This document shows, in pieces, positions 1 through 9,565 of a stretch of DNA of 64,000 nucleotides. A program made the position numbers and the translations under genes. The first letter of the stretch is position 1. Every line of letters starts with the position of its first letter. Where the stretch lies: assembly GCA_963801475.1 (NCBI GenBank), contig CAWDEX010000002.1, positions 62,001-126,000 on the forward strand. The letters run 5' to 3'. Source of the DNA: DAOMFB01 sp963801475 (GTDB taxonomy: Bacteria; Acidobacteriota; Thermoanaerobaculia; UBA5066). A model generated the notes under the pieces. The model saw nothing but the letters and a program-made list of their open reading frames with translations, did no database searches and was not told the origin of the DNA.

Positions 1-2
1 CG

Positions 3-1535
3 TCGGCGTACACCTACTCGTGCTCGTGGACCCCGACGGCGTTCAACGGGGGCCCCTACTGCGCCGGGGGGACGATTTCGCTCTCGACGCCGACGGTCTC
101 CGACGCGACGTACGCGTGGACCGGTACGAACGGGTTCTCCTCGACACTTCAGAACCCTACGATTCCCAATGCGACAGCGGCTGACACGGGGACCTACAGC
201 GTGATCGTCACGGTCGCCGGATGCGCGTCGAACCCCGGCAGCACCTCGGTCGTCGTCAACCCGATCCCGGTTACCCCCGTCATCACCGCTCCAGTCTGGG
301 CGCCCCCGGGCGCGACGGGGCTCGTCGCCAGTGTCCCGTTCCACGCCGGGAGTAGCTACCTCTGGGGCATCACCAACGGCGCGATCACCGCCGGGGCGAC
401 CACGAGTCAGATCACCTTCACGGCGGGAAACTCGGCCACGACGGTCCTTTCCGTCGTGGAAACTAGTGCAGCGGGTTGTGGCTCTCCGGCCGGTACCGCA
501 GATGTCGTCGTTAGAAGTGTCCAGCCCGCCGGCTTCGTCGAGGATGCGCACGCTTCGGGCGGCACGATTTCGAACGTGAACGACATCCTCGACCCGGGCG
601 AGACCGTTCTCGTCAACCCCTCGTGGAAGAACGTCAGCGCCTCTCCGCTCACCCTCACCGGCACAGCTTCTGCCTTCACCGGTCCTGCCGGGGCGACCTA
701 CACCCTGCTCGACACGGCGGCCAACTACGGCACCATCGCCCCCGGAGCGACGTCCGACAGCTTCACGGCCGGCGGACCCTCCTACCGCCTTTCCGTTTCG
801 AACCCGGCCATCCGCCCCGCCGCCCACTGGGACGCCACCTTCCTCGAGACGCTCAGCACCGGCGGCATGAATTCCTGGACCGTCCACGTCGGCAACAGCT
901 TCACCGACGTGCCGACCTCCGACGTCTGGTCGTATCCCTTCGTCGAGACCCTCTTCCACAACGGAATCACGATCGGCTGCGCTCCCGGGATCTACTGCCC
1001 GTATGACCTCACGCCCCGCTGGCAGATGGCCGTCTTCCTCGCGCGGGGCCTGCTCGGACCCGGCGTCCCGATCCCCGTGTCCGGCACGGTTGGTAGCTCA
1101 CCCTACGTCTGCTCGGCCGGCGGCACGTCCCTCTTCACGGACGTCGCGCCGACGGACGTCGGCTGCCCCGGCATCCACTACATCTACTCCCAGCAGGTGA
1201 CCGTCGGCTGCGCCCCCGGCATTTTCTGCCCCAACGACATGACACCCCGCTGGCAGATGGCCGTCTTCCTCGCCCGCGTCCTGCTCGGACCCGGCGTCCC
1301 GATCCCCGTCTCCGGCACGGTCAGCGGCTTGCCCTACAACTGCGTAAGCGGCGGTACGAGCCTCTTCACCGACGTGGCCCCGACAGACGTCGGCTGCCCC
1401 GGCATCCACTACATCTACGGCCAGCAGGTGACCGTCGGCTGCGCCCCCGGCCTCTTCTGTCCCAACGACCTGACCTCCCGCTGGCAGATGGCGGTCTTCC
1501 TCGTCCGCGCCTTCCACCTCTCACTGTCGTACTAA
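3..1535 (+). CDS. Secreted Ig-like / SLH-like repeat protein (5' end outside window)
   Basis: The frame is open from the window edge, so the start lies upstream; about 510 residues are visible. The first part is a Ser/Thr/Gly/Pro-rich beta-sandwich sequence like bacterial Ig/PKD-type domains of adhesins. The C-terminal third holds three SLH-like repeats (about nt 898-1060, 1130-1290 and 1365-1525), each with a pattern FTDV...GI/VT.GC.PG.(Y/F)CP.D.T.RWQMAVFL.R. The paired cysteines are unusual for SLH domains. The same repeat type is embedded in the Rhs protein downstream. A surface or cell-envelope role is inferred. The protein ends close after the third repeat, as SLH proteins often do. Confidence 0.75.
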   Translation, partial: SAYTYSCSWTPTAFNGGPYCAGGTISLSTPTVSDATYAWTGTNGFSSTLQNPTIPNATAADTGTYSVIVTVAGCASNPGSTSVVVNPIPVTPVITAPVWAPPGATGLVASVPFHAGSSYLWGITNGAITAGATTSQITFTAGNSATTVLSVVETSAAGCGSPAGTADVVVRSVQPAGFVEDAHASGGTISNVNDILDPGETVLVNPSWKNVSASPLTLTGTASAFTGPAGATYTLLDTAANYGTIAPGATSDSFTAGGPSYRLSVSNPAIRPAAHWDATFLETLSTGGMNSWTVHVGNSFTDVPTSDVWSYPFVETLFHNGITIGCAPGIYCPYDLTPRWQMAVFLARGLLGPGVPIPVSGTVGSSPYVCSAGGTSLFTDVAPTDVGCPGIHYIYSQQVTVGCAPGIFCPNDMTPRWQMAVFLARVLLGPGVPIPVSGTVSGLPYNCVSGGTSLFTDVAPTDVGCPGIHYIYGQQVTVGCAPGLFCPNDLTSRWQMAVFLVRAFHLSLSY

Positions 1536-1569
1536 CGTCAGCGCGAATCCTCCCCGCCGCCGGGGTCGG

Positions 1570-2040
1570 TCAGGCCCGAAAGACCCTTCGCGGCGGCCCA
1601 CCGAACCCGGCGCGAAGCCTGTCGATCTTGCGCTGGACGCTCGACTTCGGGGCCTGCAGCCGCTCCCCTATCTCGCGAACGGTAAAGCCTTCCAAGAGCA
1701 TCCCCGCCAGCAGCCGTTCCCGGGCGGAAAGCCGCCGGAGGGCGCCGGAATCGTGGCTGTGGGAGTCCGACCCGAGGAGCGATCTCCGGGTGCTCTCCAC
1801 GTAAGCCCTCTCCCTCTCCTGTCGACGGCGCTCGGACCGGAGGTGGCTCAGGGCCAATTTGCGCGCCACAGCGGAGACGAAGGTCCGGGCGTCCCGTGGG
1901 GGGTCAGAAACGAGCAGCAGCAGGAACACCTCCTGTGAGATGTCCTCAGCACGGTCCCAAGGCACGAGCCGGGCAGCCACCCGGCGCGCGAGCTCGGCAA
2001 GCTCGAGCCATTCGCTCTCGTCCGTCGCGGGCTTGAACAC
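1570..2040 (-). CDS. ECF-type RNA polymerase sigma factor
   Basis: This 156-residue protein looks like a small extracytoplasmic-function sigma factor. Region 2 is recognisable near residues 25-75 (DISQEVFLLLL, then ARKLALSHLRSERRR). A region-4 helix-turn-helix lies near residues 105-145 (LSARERLLAGMLLEG, FTVREIGERLQAPKSSVQ). I use the GTG start at 2040. It is transcribed divergently from the Rhs gene, with 86 bp between the starts, so control of the Rhs gene or of the upstream SLH-like protein is possible but not shown. No anti-sigma factor gene is adjacent. Confidence 0.75.
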   Translation of the reverse strand: MFKPATDESEWLELAELARRVAARLVPWDRAEDISQEVFLLLLVSDPPRDARTFVSAVARKLALSHLRSERRRQERERAYVESTRRSLLGSDSHSHDSGALRRLSARERLLAGMLLEGFTVREIGERLQAPKSSVQRKIDRLRAGFGGPPRRVFRA

Positions 2041-2126
2041 CTGGGACAGATCCTACTTCGGCGGCAGTTTCAAGAAAAGTACCGACCGGACCCTGGTGCC
2101 CCGGGAATAGCGGAAAGAAGGCCATC

Positions 2127-5100
2127 ATGAGCATCAGGCGGAAGCTCTCGTCCGTCGTCCTCGCCACGCCCCTCATCCTCGCCGGACTGCCGCTGACCGC
2201 CGGGACCACCCAGCCCGACGAGACGCTTCCCGGCTTCAAGGCCAATCAGGTCCACCAGTCGGGGGGCGTGGATCACGTCAACCTCTTCAACGGCGATCCC
2301 GGGATCGTGATCCCGCTGGGACCGGAGTATCCGCTTTCCCACGGCCTCTCTTGGCAGCTTCGAGCGACATACACATCGAAGTTCTGGACTTTCCACGAGA
2401 TGGAGACGGTGCCCGGACTCCGCTGGGCGTACGTTTCGGGTTTCCCGACGCTCGGCATCGGCTGGGGGCTCCACCTCGGGTATGTGAACGCCGAAGGGGC
2501 CTATGTCTCCCCCACGGGGGCGCGGCATTACTTCCTGTACGACTTCGCCACGGGATACTGGGTTTCGCGGGACGGAAGCGGCCTTCGCCGGACCGGATCC
2601 ACCGCGACCGGCTTTATCGTCGAGTTCCCCGACGGAACGAAGCAGTTCTTCTACCAGAAATTCTTCCGTGTCCGGCCGGCACCCGACAACTCGGCGCTGG
2701 TGGAGGACTTCAGCGATCAGCCCTGGGGCGCAGATGGCGCGATGTGGGGGATGACCGCCGTCGTGGACCAGTTCGGCACTCAGGTCTTGACGGCCGAATA
2801 CCTGAACGCCGAAACCGGGAGTACGGCGGACGCCTGGAAGATCCGGCGCATCCGCCTGACCGGCCGAACGAGCACGCCTATCGTCTGGAACTGGTCAACG
2901 AGCCTCTGCGGCGGGCTTACATGGCCGGTCGTGGATTCCATCAGCTTCCCGTCCGCAAACGGCTCGCTGACGGTCTCGTTCGACAGGCTCGCCGCATCGT
3001 TCGTGAGAAACAACTTCGACACGGCCCACTTGACCGATGGGTCGGGCCGCACGCCCACCGACGGGACGGTAAACGCGCCCTATCTCATGGCAATCAGAAT
3101 GAGCGGGGCTGACGGACAGGGAGGGTCGGTCGAGTTGGCGTCCTATCGCTTCCAGTACAACGGCTCCCTCCCGGACAGGAACGTCGCCAACGGCACCCTT
3201 CGCGAGATCACGCAGCCGACGGGAGGCCGGATTTCGTACATCTATTCATTCACAGCGGGAGGCGGGATCTCCTCCGTCGACCTCGAGTCGGTGGGGTGTC
3301 CTGCCGGGGGACCCCCGCAAGTACCGGACGAGAACCCGCCGCGCACGCCGGAGGAGCATTTTCGGCTTTTCATGGACAGGTCGGCTGCCGTCGCCACGCG
3401 AATCGAGAGCGTCCCCGGGCTGGCGGACTCGGTGACGACCTACTGTCGCCGGCAGGCCGCCCCGATGGTGTGGCCGGGAATCCTCGACCTGAGCCGCGTG
3501 GCGCGTCAGGTCGTCGTCTCGCGACCGGACGGTAATGGTGGAAGCACCGCCACGAAGCACATCTTCACCGTCGAGGTGCTCCATAACGACGGCGAACCGA
3601 GCCGGGCCGGCTTGGAGGTCGTTCGCCGTTACTACCCAGGTGCGGACGTCACCGGTGACCCGATTCGCTCTCTGGTCTACTGTTACGACTCCGACGGCTC
3701 GTACGGTCCGTCCTGCGGTTACAAGAATCTCGACGGGAGCCTCGCCGGCTTCGTCGGGATCCACAACATACGGCAGCAGAACGAGGCCACCTGGTACGGC
3801 GTCAACCCGACGGGCGGCGGCGACTGTTCGCAGAGCAATTTCCCGGGATGCTGGCAGAGGACCTATCTTGGGTGGCACGCATCGGCACTCGAGTTTGCGA
3901 CCCAACGGGTATCGTCGAACCAGGCCTTTCTCCTCTACGACAACACCGGCGATACGACGACAGCCGGCCGGTACCGCGATCACCTCACGGTGTGGACGCC
4001 CCGAGTCGACGCGAGCCACTGGCTTCCCAAGCTCTTCTCTTCGAAGAGCGTCACGGATCGATTTCTCGCCGGGACCTGCCCGGTCTACCCCTGCAGCGCC
4101 ACGACCAGCTACAGCTTCAACACCGAGAATGGCTTCCTGAACGGATTTTCGACGACCGACGCCAGCTTCGGGACCCTGACACATACCTTCTCGCCAGACG
4201 CTGCGGGAAATCCCCTCATCGAGACTGTGACCGGCTCGTGGCCCGGCGCCGGCAGTTACGTCACCCGCCACACGTTTCTTTTCGGCCAGCCTGTGACCAG
4301 CTCGCGTGACGGCCTTCCGGCGCCGTGGAAAGGCCTCGACGTCAGCCGGGAGTCCGTCACGGGAGTTGTCACGGCGTCTCGCGACCCGAACGGCCTCTCG
4401 ACCTCTTACACCTACGACGCCCTTGGGCGCCTCACCCGCGCCACGCCGCCGGAGGAAGCGGCCACGACGTACTGCTATCGCCCCTGGAACCCTACGACGG
4501 GCCAGCCCGCACACGTACTCGCCAAGAAGGGATCCGCGTTCGCATGCACCACGAACGATGGAGTCCCGGCTGACGGATCCGGGAGCTTCGAGGCCTTCGT
4601 CTTTGACGGGAACGGCCGGGTGACACGGTATCTGCGGCGCAACCCGAACCCCCTTTCCGGCGGCGGCTATTTCTCCTTCCGGGAGACGCGCTACAACACG
4701 GCGGGCTTCGTGAGCTACGTCGGGGAATGGGCGCCCTGCCCGTCGGGCACGGACGTGGCCGCTTGTTTCAACGCGACCGCCCTGGCGGGCACCGGTTCCT
4801 CGAACTTCGATTTCCTCGGCCGGGCCCGCGCGATCCGCCTGCCGGATAACAACTTCGTCACGAAATCCTTTGACGACCCGAGCGGGTTCGCCCCGAACTC
4901 CGATCGCACGGAAATCACGACGGTCTGGAACGTCGGAGGTCAGGTCGCCTACAGCGCCGTTCGCCGGGACGTCCTCGGCCGGCCCCTGCACGTGGCAGAG
5001 CCGGGACAGCCTCCCTTCGGGCCGGTCACCTGCTACTCGCATGACACTCTCGACAAGCTGGTCTCGGTGAATGTCGGCTGCTCCGGCCAGCAGATACGGA

Positions 5101-7730
5101 CCTTCTCCTACGACACTCTCGGCTTCCTTCGATCCGAAGCCCACCCCGAGAAGGGATCGACGTCGTATCTCGAGTACGACGCTCTCGGAAACCTGACGAA
5201 GAAGCAGGAAGGGGGTCTCAACTACCGGTACGGCTACGACGCCGCCGGGAGGCTCCTGACACTCAAGGCCGACGCTCAGACCGAACCGACGACGCTCTAC
5301 CTTCAGAACAGCTGGGATGGGACCGCAGGACCGACCGAGGGCTATCCGAAGGGTCGCCTCACGCGGCGCAGCGGCTGGAACCCCAGCATTTATGCTGACA
5401 GCCGGATCAAGTTGACAGAGGACCTGACCTGGGCCGGTCTCGGAGGACGCCTTTCCCGGAAGACGGCGACGGTCTCGAACGGCGCGGCCTCGCCGGTCGC
5501 CAGCTGGACGTATAACAGCCTCGGCCTCGTGGCAACGGAGAGCTACCCTCGGATCGATCCGTCGAGCGGGACGTTCACGGTTACGACCTCTTACAGCTCA
5601 GGGCTCCCCGTCGCCTTGTCTGCAAACAACCGGACGGTCGTGTCGTCGGCCACCTACAACGCATCCGGTGGTCTCGCCGCCTTCATGGCCGGCAACGGGG
5701 TCACGACGACGATCGCGTCCGACCCCAACGGAATGCCGCGGCCTCGGCGGATCTCCACGTCCGACGGAAGCTTCGACACTGGAAATTACGCGTACGACGG
5801 TGCTGGCAACATCCTTTCGATAGGACCGGACTACTTCGCCTACGACCCCAACTCCCGGCTTCTCTGGGCGAACTACCCGACCGGATTCCAGTCGTACGCC
5901 TATGACACATTCGGCAATCTGATTTCGAAGGCGGGGGCCTCGATTACTGTCGATCCCACCACTAATCGCCTGACCGCCGCTTTGTACGACGCCCGGGGTA
6001 ACGTGACGCGGCTGGGGAACGAGACGTACTCCTACGACGCCCTGAACCGCCAGACGAAACACGACGCACCGGGGTCCAGCTGGACCTATCTCCTCGACGG
6101 GGCTGACGAGCGGATCGTCAAGGCGATCCCCGCCGGCGGGAACGTCTTGCGCCGGGAGGCAGCCCGGATCATCCTGCAGGCGATGGGAGAGCCGCCCAGG
6201 AGTGCCTGCGCCGGGTATTTCTCTCAGGACGTCCCCTGTAACGACCCTGACCGCGGCTGGATCGAAAAATTCTACGAGAAGGGGATTACATCCGGCTGCG
6301 TGCCCCCGCCGAACGGGAAGTACTGTCCCGATTCGACCACCACACGCGCCCAGATGGCCGTCTTCCTGGCGTCTGGCATGGCCGGCTCGGGAGCCGCCGT
6401 CCCCTCGAGCGGCACCGTCCCCGGGGTCGGACCGTACGTTTGCACCGCAGGAGGGACCTCTCTTTTCGGAGACGTCCCGGCCGCGGACGTCTTCTGCAAG
6501 TTCATTCACTACATCTTCGCAACTGGCGTCACCGGCGGCTGCAGCACGAACCCCCGGCTTTACTGCCCCAACGACACCACGTCTCACTGGCAGATGGGTT
6601 ACTTCGTATCGCGGGGTTGGAATGCCTTCCAGTACGTCCCGCCGGGAGCCATCTACACATTCCGGGGGGCCGGCACGCAGGTCCTGTCGGAGTTCCAGGA
6701 CTCGAAGGTCTCAAAGGACTACATCTACCTCGGTAACCAGCTCGTGGCGACAAACGAGAGCGCCGTCGGCGGGCAGCCGGCCGGATGGAAGTTCCACGTC
6801 ACCGACCACCTCGGCAGCGTCCGGTTCACCACGAACGAGTCCCGGCAGGTCGTCGAGAGCCGGAAGTTCTGGCCGTGGGGCGAAGACGCCCTGAATCCAC
6901 CCGGTATCGGCCGGATGGCCTTCGCCGGAATGGAGTTGGACCTCGAAGCGACCCACCCCCGCTACTACGACCACGCCCGCAACCTCGAGACCGGCTACGG
7001 CCGCTTCCTCAGTCCGGACAAGCTCTCCGGCCACGTCGAAGATCCGCAGAGCTGGAATCGGTATACTTACACCCGAAATAACCCGTTGAAGTACGTGGAT
7101 CCAGACGGCAATGGAACAATGCTGGCCGAGGCACTCGCAGGAGCGTTTGAGAGAGCAGGCGCCGCCCTGCAGTCGGCCGGAGCCACACTGAATCGTGGTG
7201 GGCCGGTCGGAGTAGCTCTTGATACCACATTGTCAAGTGCAGGGAGTCTTGTCGGTGCCGCAGGAGATATATTCCGTGTCGGCGACGCGGTTGGTGACGC
7301 GGTTGGCTCCGGAGCCAGGGGCGACGACTTTGCCCGCGCCCTCGCCACAGATCTTCGCCGTGGGAGCGCGCTAGCATTGATGCTCGTTACACCTCTCCGC
7401 GGCGTTGGCGTTGAAGCTCCCGCCGCCGGAGAGGTCACGACTCTGAAACCGGGGCCGTTCGCCGGGGGATCCATTTCAGCCCGGGGACCCGGTCGCAGTT
7501 TCACGACCGCCGAGAGAGCTGCCATAGATAAGATCGGCCGTGAAACAGGCTGTCACACATGTGGTACCACGACCGCCGGTACGAAATCCGGCCATTTCGT
7601 TCCGGACCATCAACCGCCGAACGCGCTGAATCCTCCGGGCGCGTTTCAACAGCTCTATCCACATTGCTCAACGTGTTCTTTCCCTAGACAAGCGAACGAG
7701 GTGCGGAAGGCACTTCAGGAGATGCACTGA
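2127..7730 (+). CDS. Secreted Rhs/YD-repeat polymorphic toxin with SLH-like insert and HNH-type C-terminal tip
   Basis: This 1,867-residue protein starts at an ATG preceded by a purine-rich SD (gaaagaagg). Residues 1-25 form a Sec signal peptide. YD repeats run from about residue 760 (YDALGRLTRATPPE, YDALGNLTKKQEG and others). Residues about 1360-1500 are two SLH-like repeats with CP.D.T...QM motifs. The Rhs-associated core follows (GYGRFLSPDKLSG) and ends at PLKYVDPDG near residue 1661. The about 205-residue variable tip carries CHTCG, HFVPDHQPP and HCSTCS, which fits a zinc-supported HNH-type nuclease (inferred). A candidate immunity gene begins 3 bp after the stop. From about nt 5704 to the core end the gene is duplicated at 14942. 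Confidence 0.88.
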   Translation: MSIRRKLSSVVLATPLILAGLPLTAGTTQPDETLPGFKANQVHQSGGVDHVNLFNGDPGIVIPLGPEYPLSHGLSWQLRATYTSKFWTFHEMETVPGLRWAYVSGFPTLGIGWGLHLGYVNAEGAYVSPTGARHYFLYDFATGYWVSRDGSGLRRTGSTATGFIVEFPDGTKQFFYQKFFRVRPAPDNSALVEDFSDQPWGADGAMWGMTAVVDQFGTQVLTAEYLNAETGSTADAWKIRRIRLTGRTSTPIVWNWSTSLCGGLTWPVVDSISFPSANGSLTVSFDRLAASFVRNNFDTAHLTDGSGRTPTDGTVNAPYLMAIRMSGADGQGGSVELASYRFQYNGSLPDRNVANGTLREITQPTGGRISYIYSFTAGGGISSVDLESVGCPAGGPPQVPDENPPRTPEEHFRLFMDRSAAVATRIESVPGLADSVTTYCRRQAAPMVWPGILDLSRVARQVVVSRPDGNGGSTATKHIFTVEVLHNDGEPSRAGLEVVRRYYPGADVTGDPIRSLVYCYDSDGSYGPSCGYKNLDGSLAGFVGIHNIRQQNEATWYGVNPTGGGDCSQSNFPGCWQRTYLGWHASALEFATQRVSSNQAFLLYDNTGDTTTAGRYRDHLTVWTPRVDASHWLPKLFSSKSVTDRFLAGTCPVYPCSATTSYSFNTENGFLNGFSTTDASFGTLTHTFSPDAAGNPLIETVTGSWPGAGSYVTRHTFLFGQPVTSSRDGLPAPWKGLDVSRESVTGVVTASRDPNGLSTSYTYDALGRLTRATPPEEAATTYCYRPWNPTTGQPAHVLAKKGSAFACTTNDGVPADGSGSFEAFVFDGNGRVTRYLRRNPNPLSGGGYFSFRETRYNTAGFVSYVGEWAPCPSGTDVAACFNATALAGTGSSNFDFLGRARAIRLPDNNFVTKSFDDPSGFAPNSDRTEITTVWNVGGQVAYSAVRRDVLGRPLHVAEPGQPPFGPVTCYSHDTLDKLVSVNVGCSGQQIRTFSYDTLGFLRSEAHPEKGSTSYLEYDALGNLTKKQEGGLNYRYGYDAAGRLLTLKADAQTEPTTLYLQNSWDGTAGPTEGYPKGRLTRRSGWNPSIYADSRIKLTEDLTWAGLGGRLSRKTATVSNGAASPVASWTYNSLGLVATESYPRIDPSSGTFTVTTSYSSGLPVALSANNRTVVSSATYNASGGLAAFMAGNGVTTTIASDPNGMPRPRRISTSDGSFDTGNYAYDGAGNILSIGPDYFAYDPNSRLLWANYPTGFQSYAYDTFGNLISKAGASITVDPTTNRLTAALYDARGNVTRLGNETYSYDALNRQTKHDAPGSSWTYLLDGADERIVKAIPAGGNVLRREAARIILQAMGEPPRSACAGYFSQDVPCNDPDRGWIEKFYEKGITSGCVPPPNGKYCPDSTTTRAQMAVFLASGMAGSGAAVPSSGTVPGVGPYVCTAGGTSLFGDVPAADVFCKFIHYIFATGVTGGCSTNPRLYCPNDTTSHWQMGYFVSRGWNAFQYVPPGAIYTFRGAGTQVLSEFQDSKVSKDYIYLGNQLVATNESAVGGQPAGWKFHVTDHLGSVRFTTNESRQVVESRKFWPWGEDALNPPGIGRMAFAGMELDLEATHPRYYDHARNLETGYGRFLSPDKLSGHVEDPQSWNRYTYTRNNPLKYVDPDGNGTMLAEALAGAFERAGAALQSAGATLNRGGPVGVALDTTLSSAGSLVGAAGDIFRVGDAVGDAVGSGARGDDFARALATDLRRGSALALMLVTPLRGVGVEAPAAGEVTTLKPGPFAGGSISARGPGRSFTTAERAAIDKIGRETGCHTCGTTTAGTKSGHFVPDHQPPNALNPPGAFQQLYPHCSTCSFPRQANEVRKALQEMH

Positions 7731-7732
7731 CC

Positions 7733-8380
7733 ATGGCCCCTTCACCGTTTGCAGTGGTTGAGACCGGCGATGGAAGAGGGTTTCAGACTTTAGGGCTCCG
7801 GTCTGCGGGATTTAGCGAACTAGTGCTAACCGCTGTGGGCGCGGAGCTGTGCGATGCAGCGCGCCAAATGCTGGAGATTCAAGGGCGGTACCAGATTGAC
7901 AGCGGCGTTCGAATCCGTGCCGACCAGAAGGTGCAGCACGGGTATTGGATTCTGCAAATGCGCCCCTATCTTGAAGGCTCGCTACAGGTGTGGGAGTTGA
8001 CGGCCGATGGAGCGGCATTCGTGCCCGGCGCTGATCTGACGTTACGGTATTGGACGGATCAACACCGAATTTGCGAACGTGCGGGTAGCGAGTTCCTTGC
8101 GCCTTCGCCAGCACAGAAAGTTGCGATTTCAAAGGGAGTGATGGAAGGACAACGGCCGCTAGAAGGGGTTCGATACCCGGCACCATCTCACATGAGCGGC
8201 TGGTATCTGACCACCGAAAGCTACTCAGGAAACGTCCATGATCTGCGGGTCGAGCATCTTTATCACGTTACACATTGGCGACCGGAACTCACACAGTATC
8301 TAGCATTGGCGCCGGGTTTTCGTTTCAATCTTAGTCTCGTGCGAGACGAGGTGTTGTTTGACGAGACCGTCCTTCAATAG
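7733..8380 (+). CDS. Candidate immunity protein for the Rhs tip
   Basis: This 215-residue cytoplasmic-type protein has no signal peptide or membrane segment and starts 2 nt after the Rhs stop codon, the standard place for an immunity gene. Its G+C is visibly lower than that of the flanking chromosome, in line with horizontally shuffled tip/immunity cassettes. The C-terminal part (SGWYLTTESYSGN, then LYHVTHWRPEL and YLALAPGFRF) resembles immunity proteins of the Imm33/DUF2185 type as I remember them, but I am not certain of the family. Its role, blocking the HNH-like tip in the producing cell, is inferred from position. Confidence 0.65.
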   Translation: MAPSPFAVVETGDGRGFQTLGLRSAGFSELVLTAVGAELCDAARQMLEIQGRYQIDSGVRIRADQKVQHGYWILQMRPYLEGSLQVWELTADGAAFVPGADLTLRYWTDQHRICERAGSEFLAPSPAQKVAISKGVMEGQRPLEGVRYPAPSHMSGWYLTTESYSGNVHDLRVEHLYHVTHWRPELTQYLALAPGFRFNLSLVRDEVLFDETVLQ

Positions 8381-8516
8381 ATGGTGCTTCACCAGTTGAC
8401 ACGTCGGGCCGGCGCCGCGACTCGGCCGCGATCCATTCAAGTGCGGAGAGAACGGCCTGAAGGCATCCTAGCTGGTGGGACCTGGCGGAGTTATTCTGGG
8501 GTCGTTGTCACTCGGA

Positions 8517-8540
8517 TCGCGTTTCAATTATCAATTATAC
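8517..8540 (+). repeat. REP-like motif copy 1
   Basis: The sequence tcgcgtttcaattatcaatt, continuing to 8540, is a copy of a motif that recurs at 11861, 12336, 12661 and 17510. It sits in the gene-free 8381-8547 stretch just upstream of the first RAYT unit. I see nothing else in that stretch. Confidence 0.6.
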
Positions 8541-8547
8541 AAGCTGC

Positions 8548-9558
8548 GGGGGTCAGGTCCATGATCAGTAGTACACTGAAGGCGTGAGCCGGCCACTTCG
8601 ACTTGAGTATCCGGGAGCGGTGTGGCACGTGACCTGTCGCGGCAACGACCGGCAGGAAGTCTTTTGCGACGACGGCGACCGGGAGCGGTTTCTCGCCATC
8701 CTGGGCCGGACTGTCTCCCTCTTCCGCTGGCGGCTTCATGCCTATGTCCTCATGGGAAACCACTACCACCTGCTCGTCGAGACGCCCGAACCGACGCTCT
8801 CGCGCGGGATGAGGCAGATCAACGGCATCTACACGCAGGCCTTCAATCGCGCCCACGAGCGCGTGGGACATCTCTTCCAGGGACGCTACAAGGCCATCCT
8901 CGTCGAGAAGGAGGCCCACCTTCTGGAACTTTGCCGGTACGTGGTTCTCAACCCCGTTCGGGCCGGGCTGGTCCGGAGCGCAAAGGGCTGGCGGTGGAGC
9001 AGCTACCGCGCGACGGCAGGCCTGACAGATGCCCCGGCGTGGCTCGAGACCGACTGGACGCTCGAACAGTTCGATGGCAGGCGGGGAAAATCCGTCGACG
9101 CCTACAGGCGGTTCGTGGCGGAAGGAAGTGAGACCCGCTACGAGCCGTGGGGGCAGGTCGTAGGGCAGGTCTATCTCGGTCGTGAAGGATTCCGGCGGGA
9201 CCTCTCAGCCCGGCTCCGGAGAGAGACACCGAGCCGGGGAGTACCAAGAACGCAGACTCAGCCCTGCGCGGCGAAGCTGGAACGGGCAGACGAGGCAGTG
9301 AGAGGGATCTTCGGAGTCTCGATGAAGCAGCTGGCGCAGAGGAGCAGGAGCCTGGCCGTGGAGCGGCGACTCCTCGCAAGCGTTTTAAGGCGGGAGGGGC
9401 TCTACCGGCTTCACCCCATCGGGACAGCCCTGGGCGTAGGGCCGGAGCAGGCAGGGCTGTTGGCGCGGGCCGGTGACGAGCTAACTTCAGACCAGAGGCG
9501 CGGCCGGCTCCTTGCGGCCTTGTCGGGTTCGTAGACTACGGACTATGGACCTGACCCC
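8548..9558 (+). mobile_element. RAYT transposase unit, copy 1
   Basis: The 1,011-bp unit is bounded by imperfect inverted ends: gggggtcaggtccatg at the left and atggacctgacccc at the right. It holds one Y1 transposase gene. An equally long unit lies at 13924-14934; both continue with a shared gagtccac and then diverge into different flanks. The left flank (caagctgcggg) and right flank (caagaagctgcggg) share a short sequence also found in the IS3 orfA gene. Confidence 0.75.
8584..9534 (+). CDS. REP-associated tyrosine transposase (Y1/HUH), copy 1
   Basis: This 316-residue protein belongs to the Transposase_17/IS200-like RAYT group. The N-terminal catalytic domain shows PGAVWHVTCRGNDRQEVF, the HUH-type YVLMGNHYHLLVETPE and the downstream QINGIYTQAFNRAH helix that carries the candidate nucleophilic Tyr. 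The C-terminal part (about residues 220-316) is a helical DNA-binding extension, with DEAVRGIFGVS like a DnaA/Chr-type helix-turn-helix. It starts at GTG. RAYTs are known to act on REP palindromes; here REP-like motifs are nearby. It is almost identical to the copy at 13960 (for example Cys versus Arg in VFCDD/VFRDD). Confidence 0.88.
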   Translation: MSRPLRLEYPGAVWHVTCRGNDRQEVFCDDGDRERFLAILGRTVSLFRWRLHAYVLMGNHYHLLVETPEPTLSRGMRQINGIYTQAFNRAHERVGHLFQGRYKAILVEKEAHLLELCRYVVLNPVRAGLVRSAKGWRWSSYRATAGLTDAPAWLETDWTLEQFDGRRGKSVDAYRRFVAEGSETRYEPWGQVVGQVYLGREGFRRDLSARLRRETPSRGVPRTQTQPCAAKLERADEAVRGIFGVSMKQLAQRSRSLAVERRLLASVLRREGLYRLHPIGTALGVGPEQAGLLARAGDELTSDQRRGRLLAALSGS

Positions 9559-9565
9559 GAGTCCA

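Noticed and set aside
8381..8587. Short open frame between immunity gene 1 and the first RAYT
   Set aside because: It has no SD or recognisable sequence, and it runs through the REP-like motif and the RAYT end.
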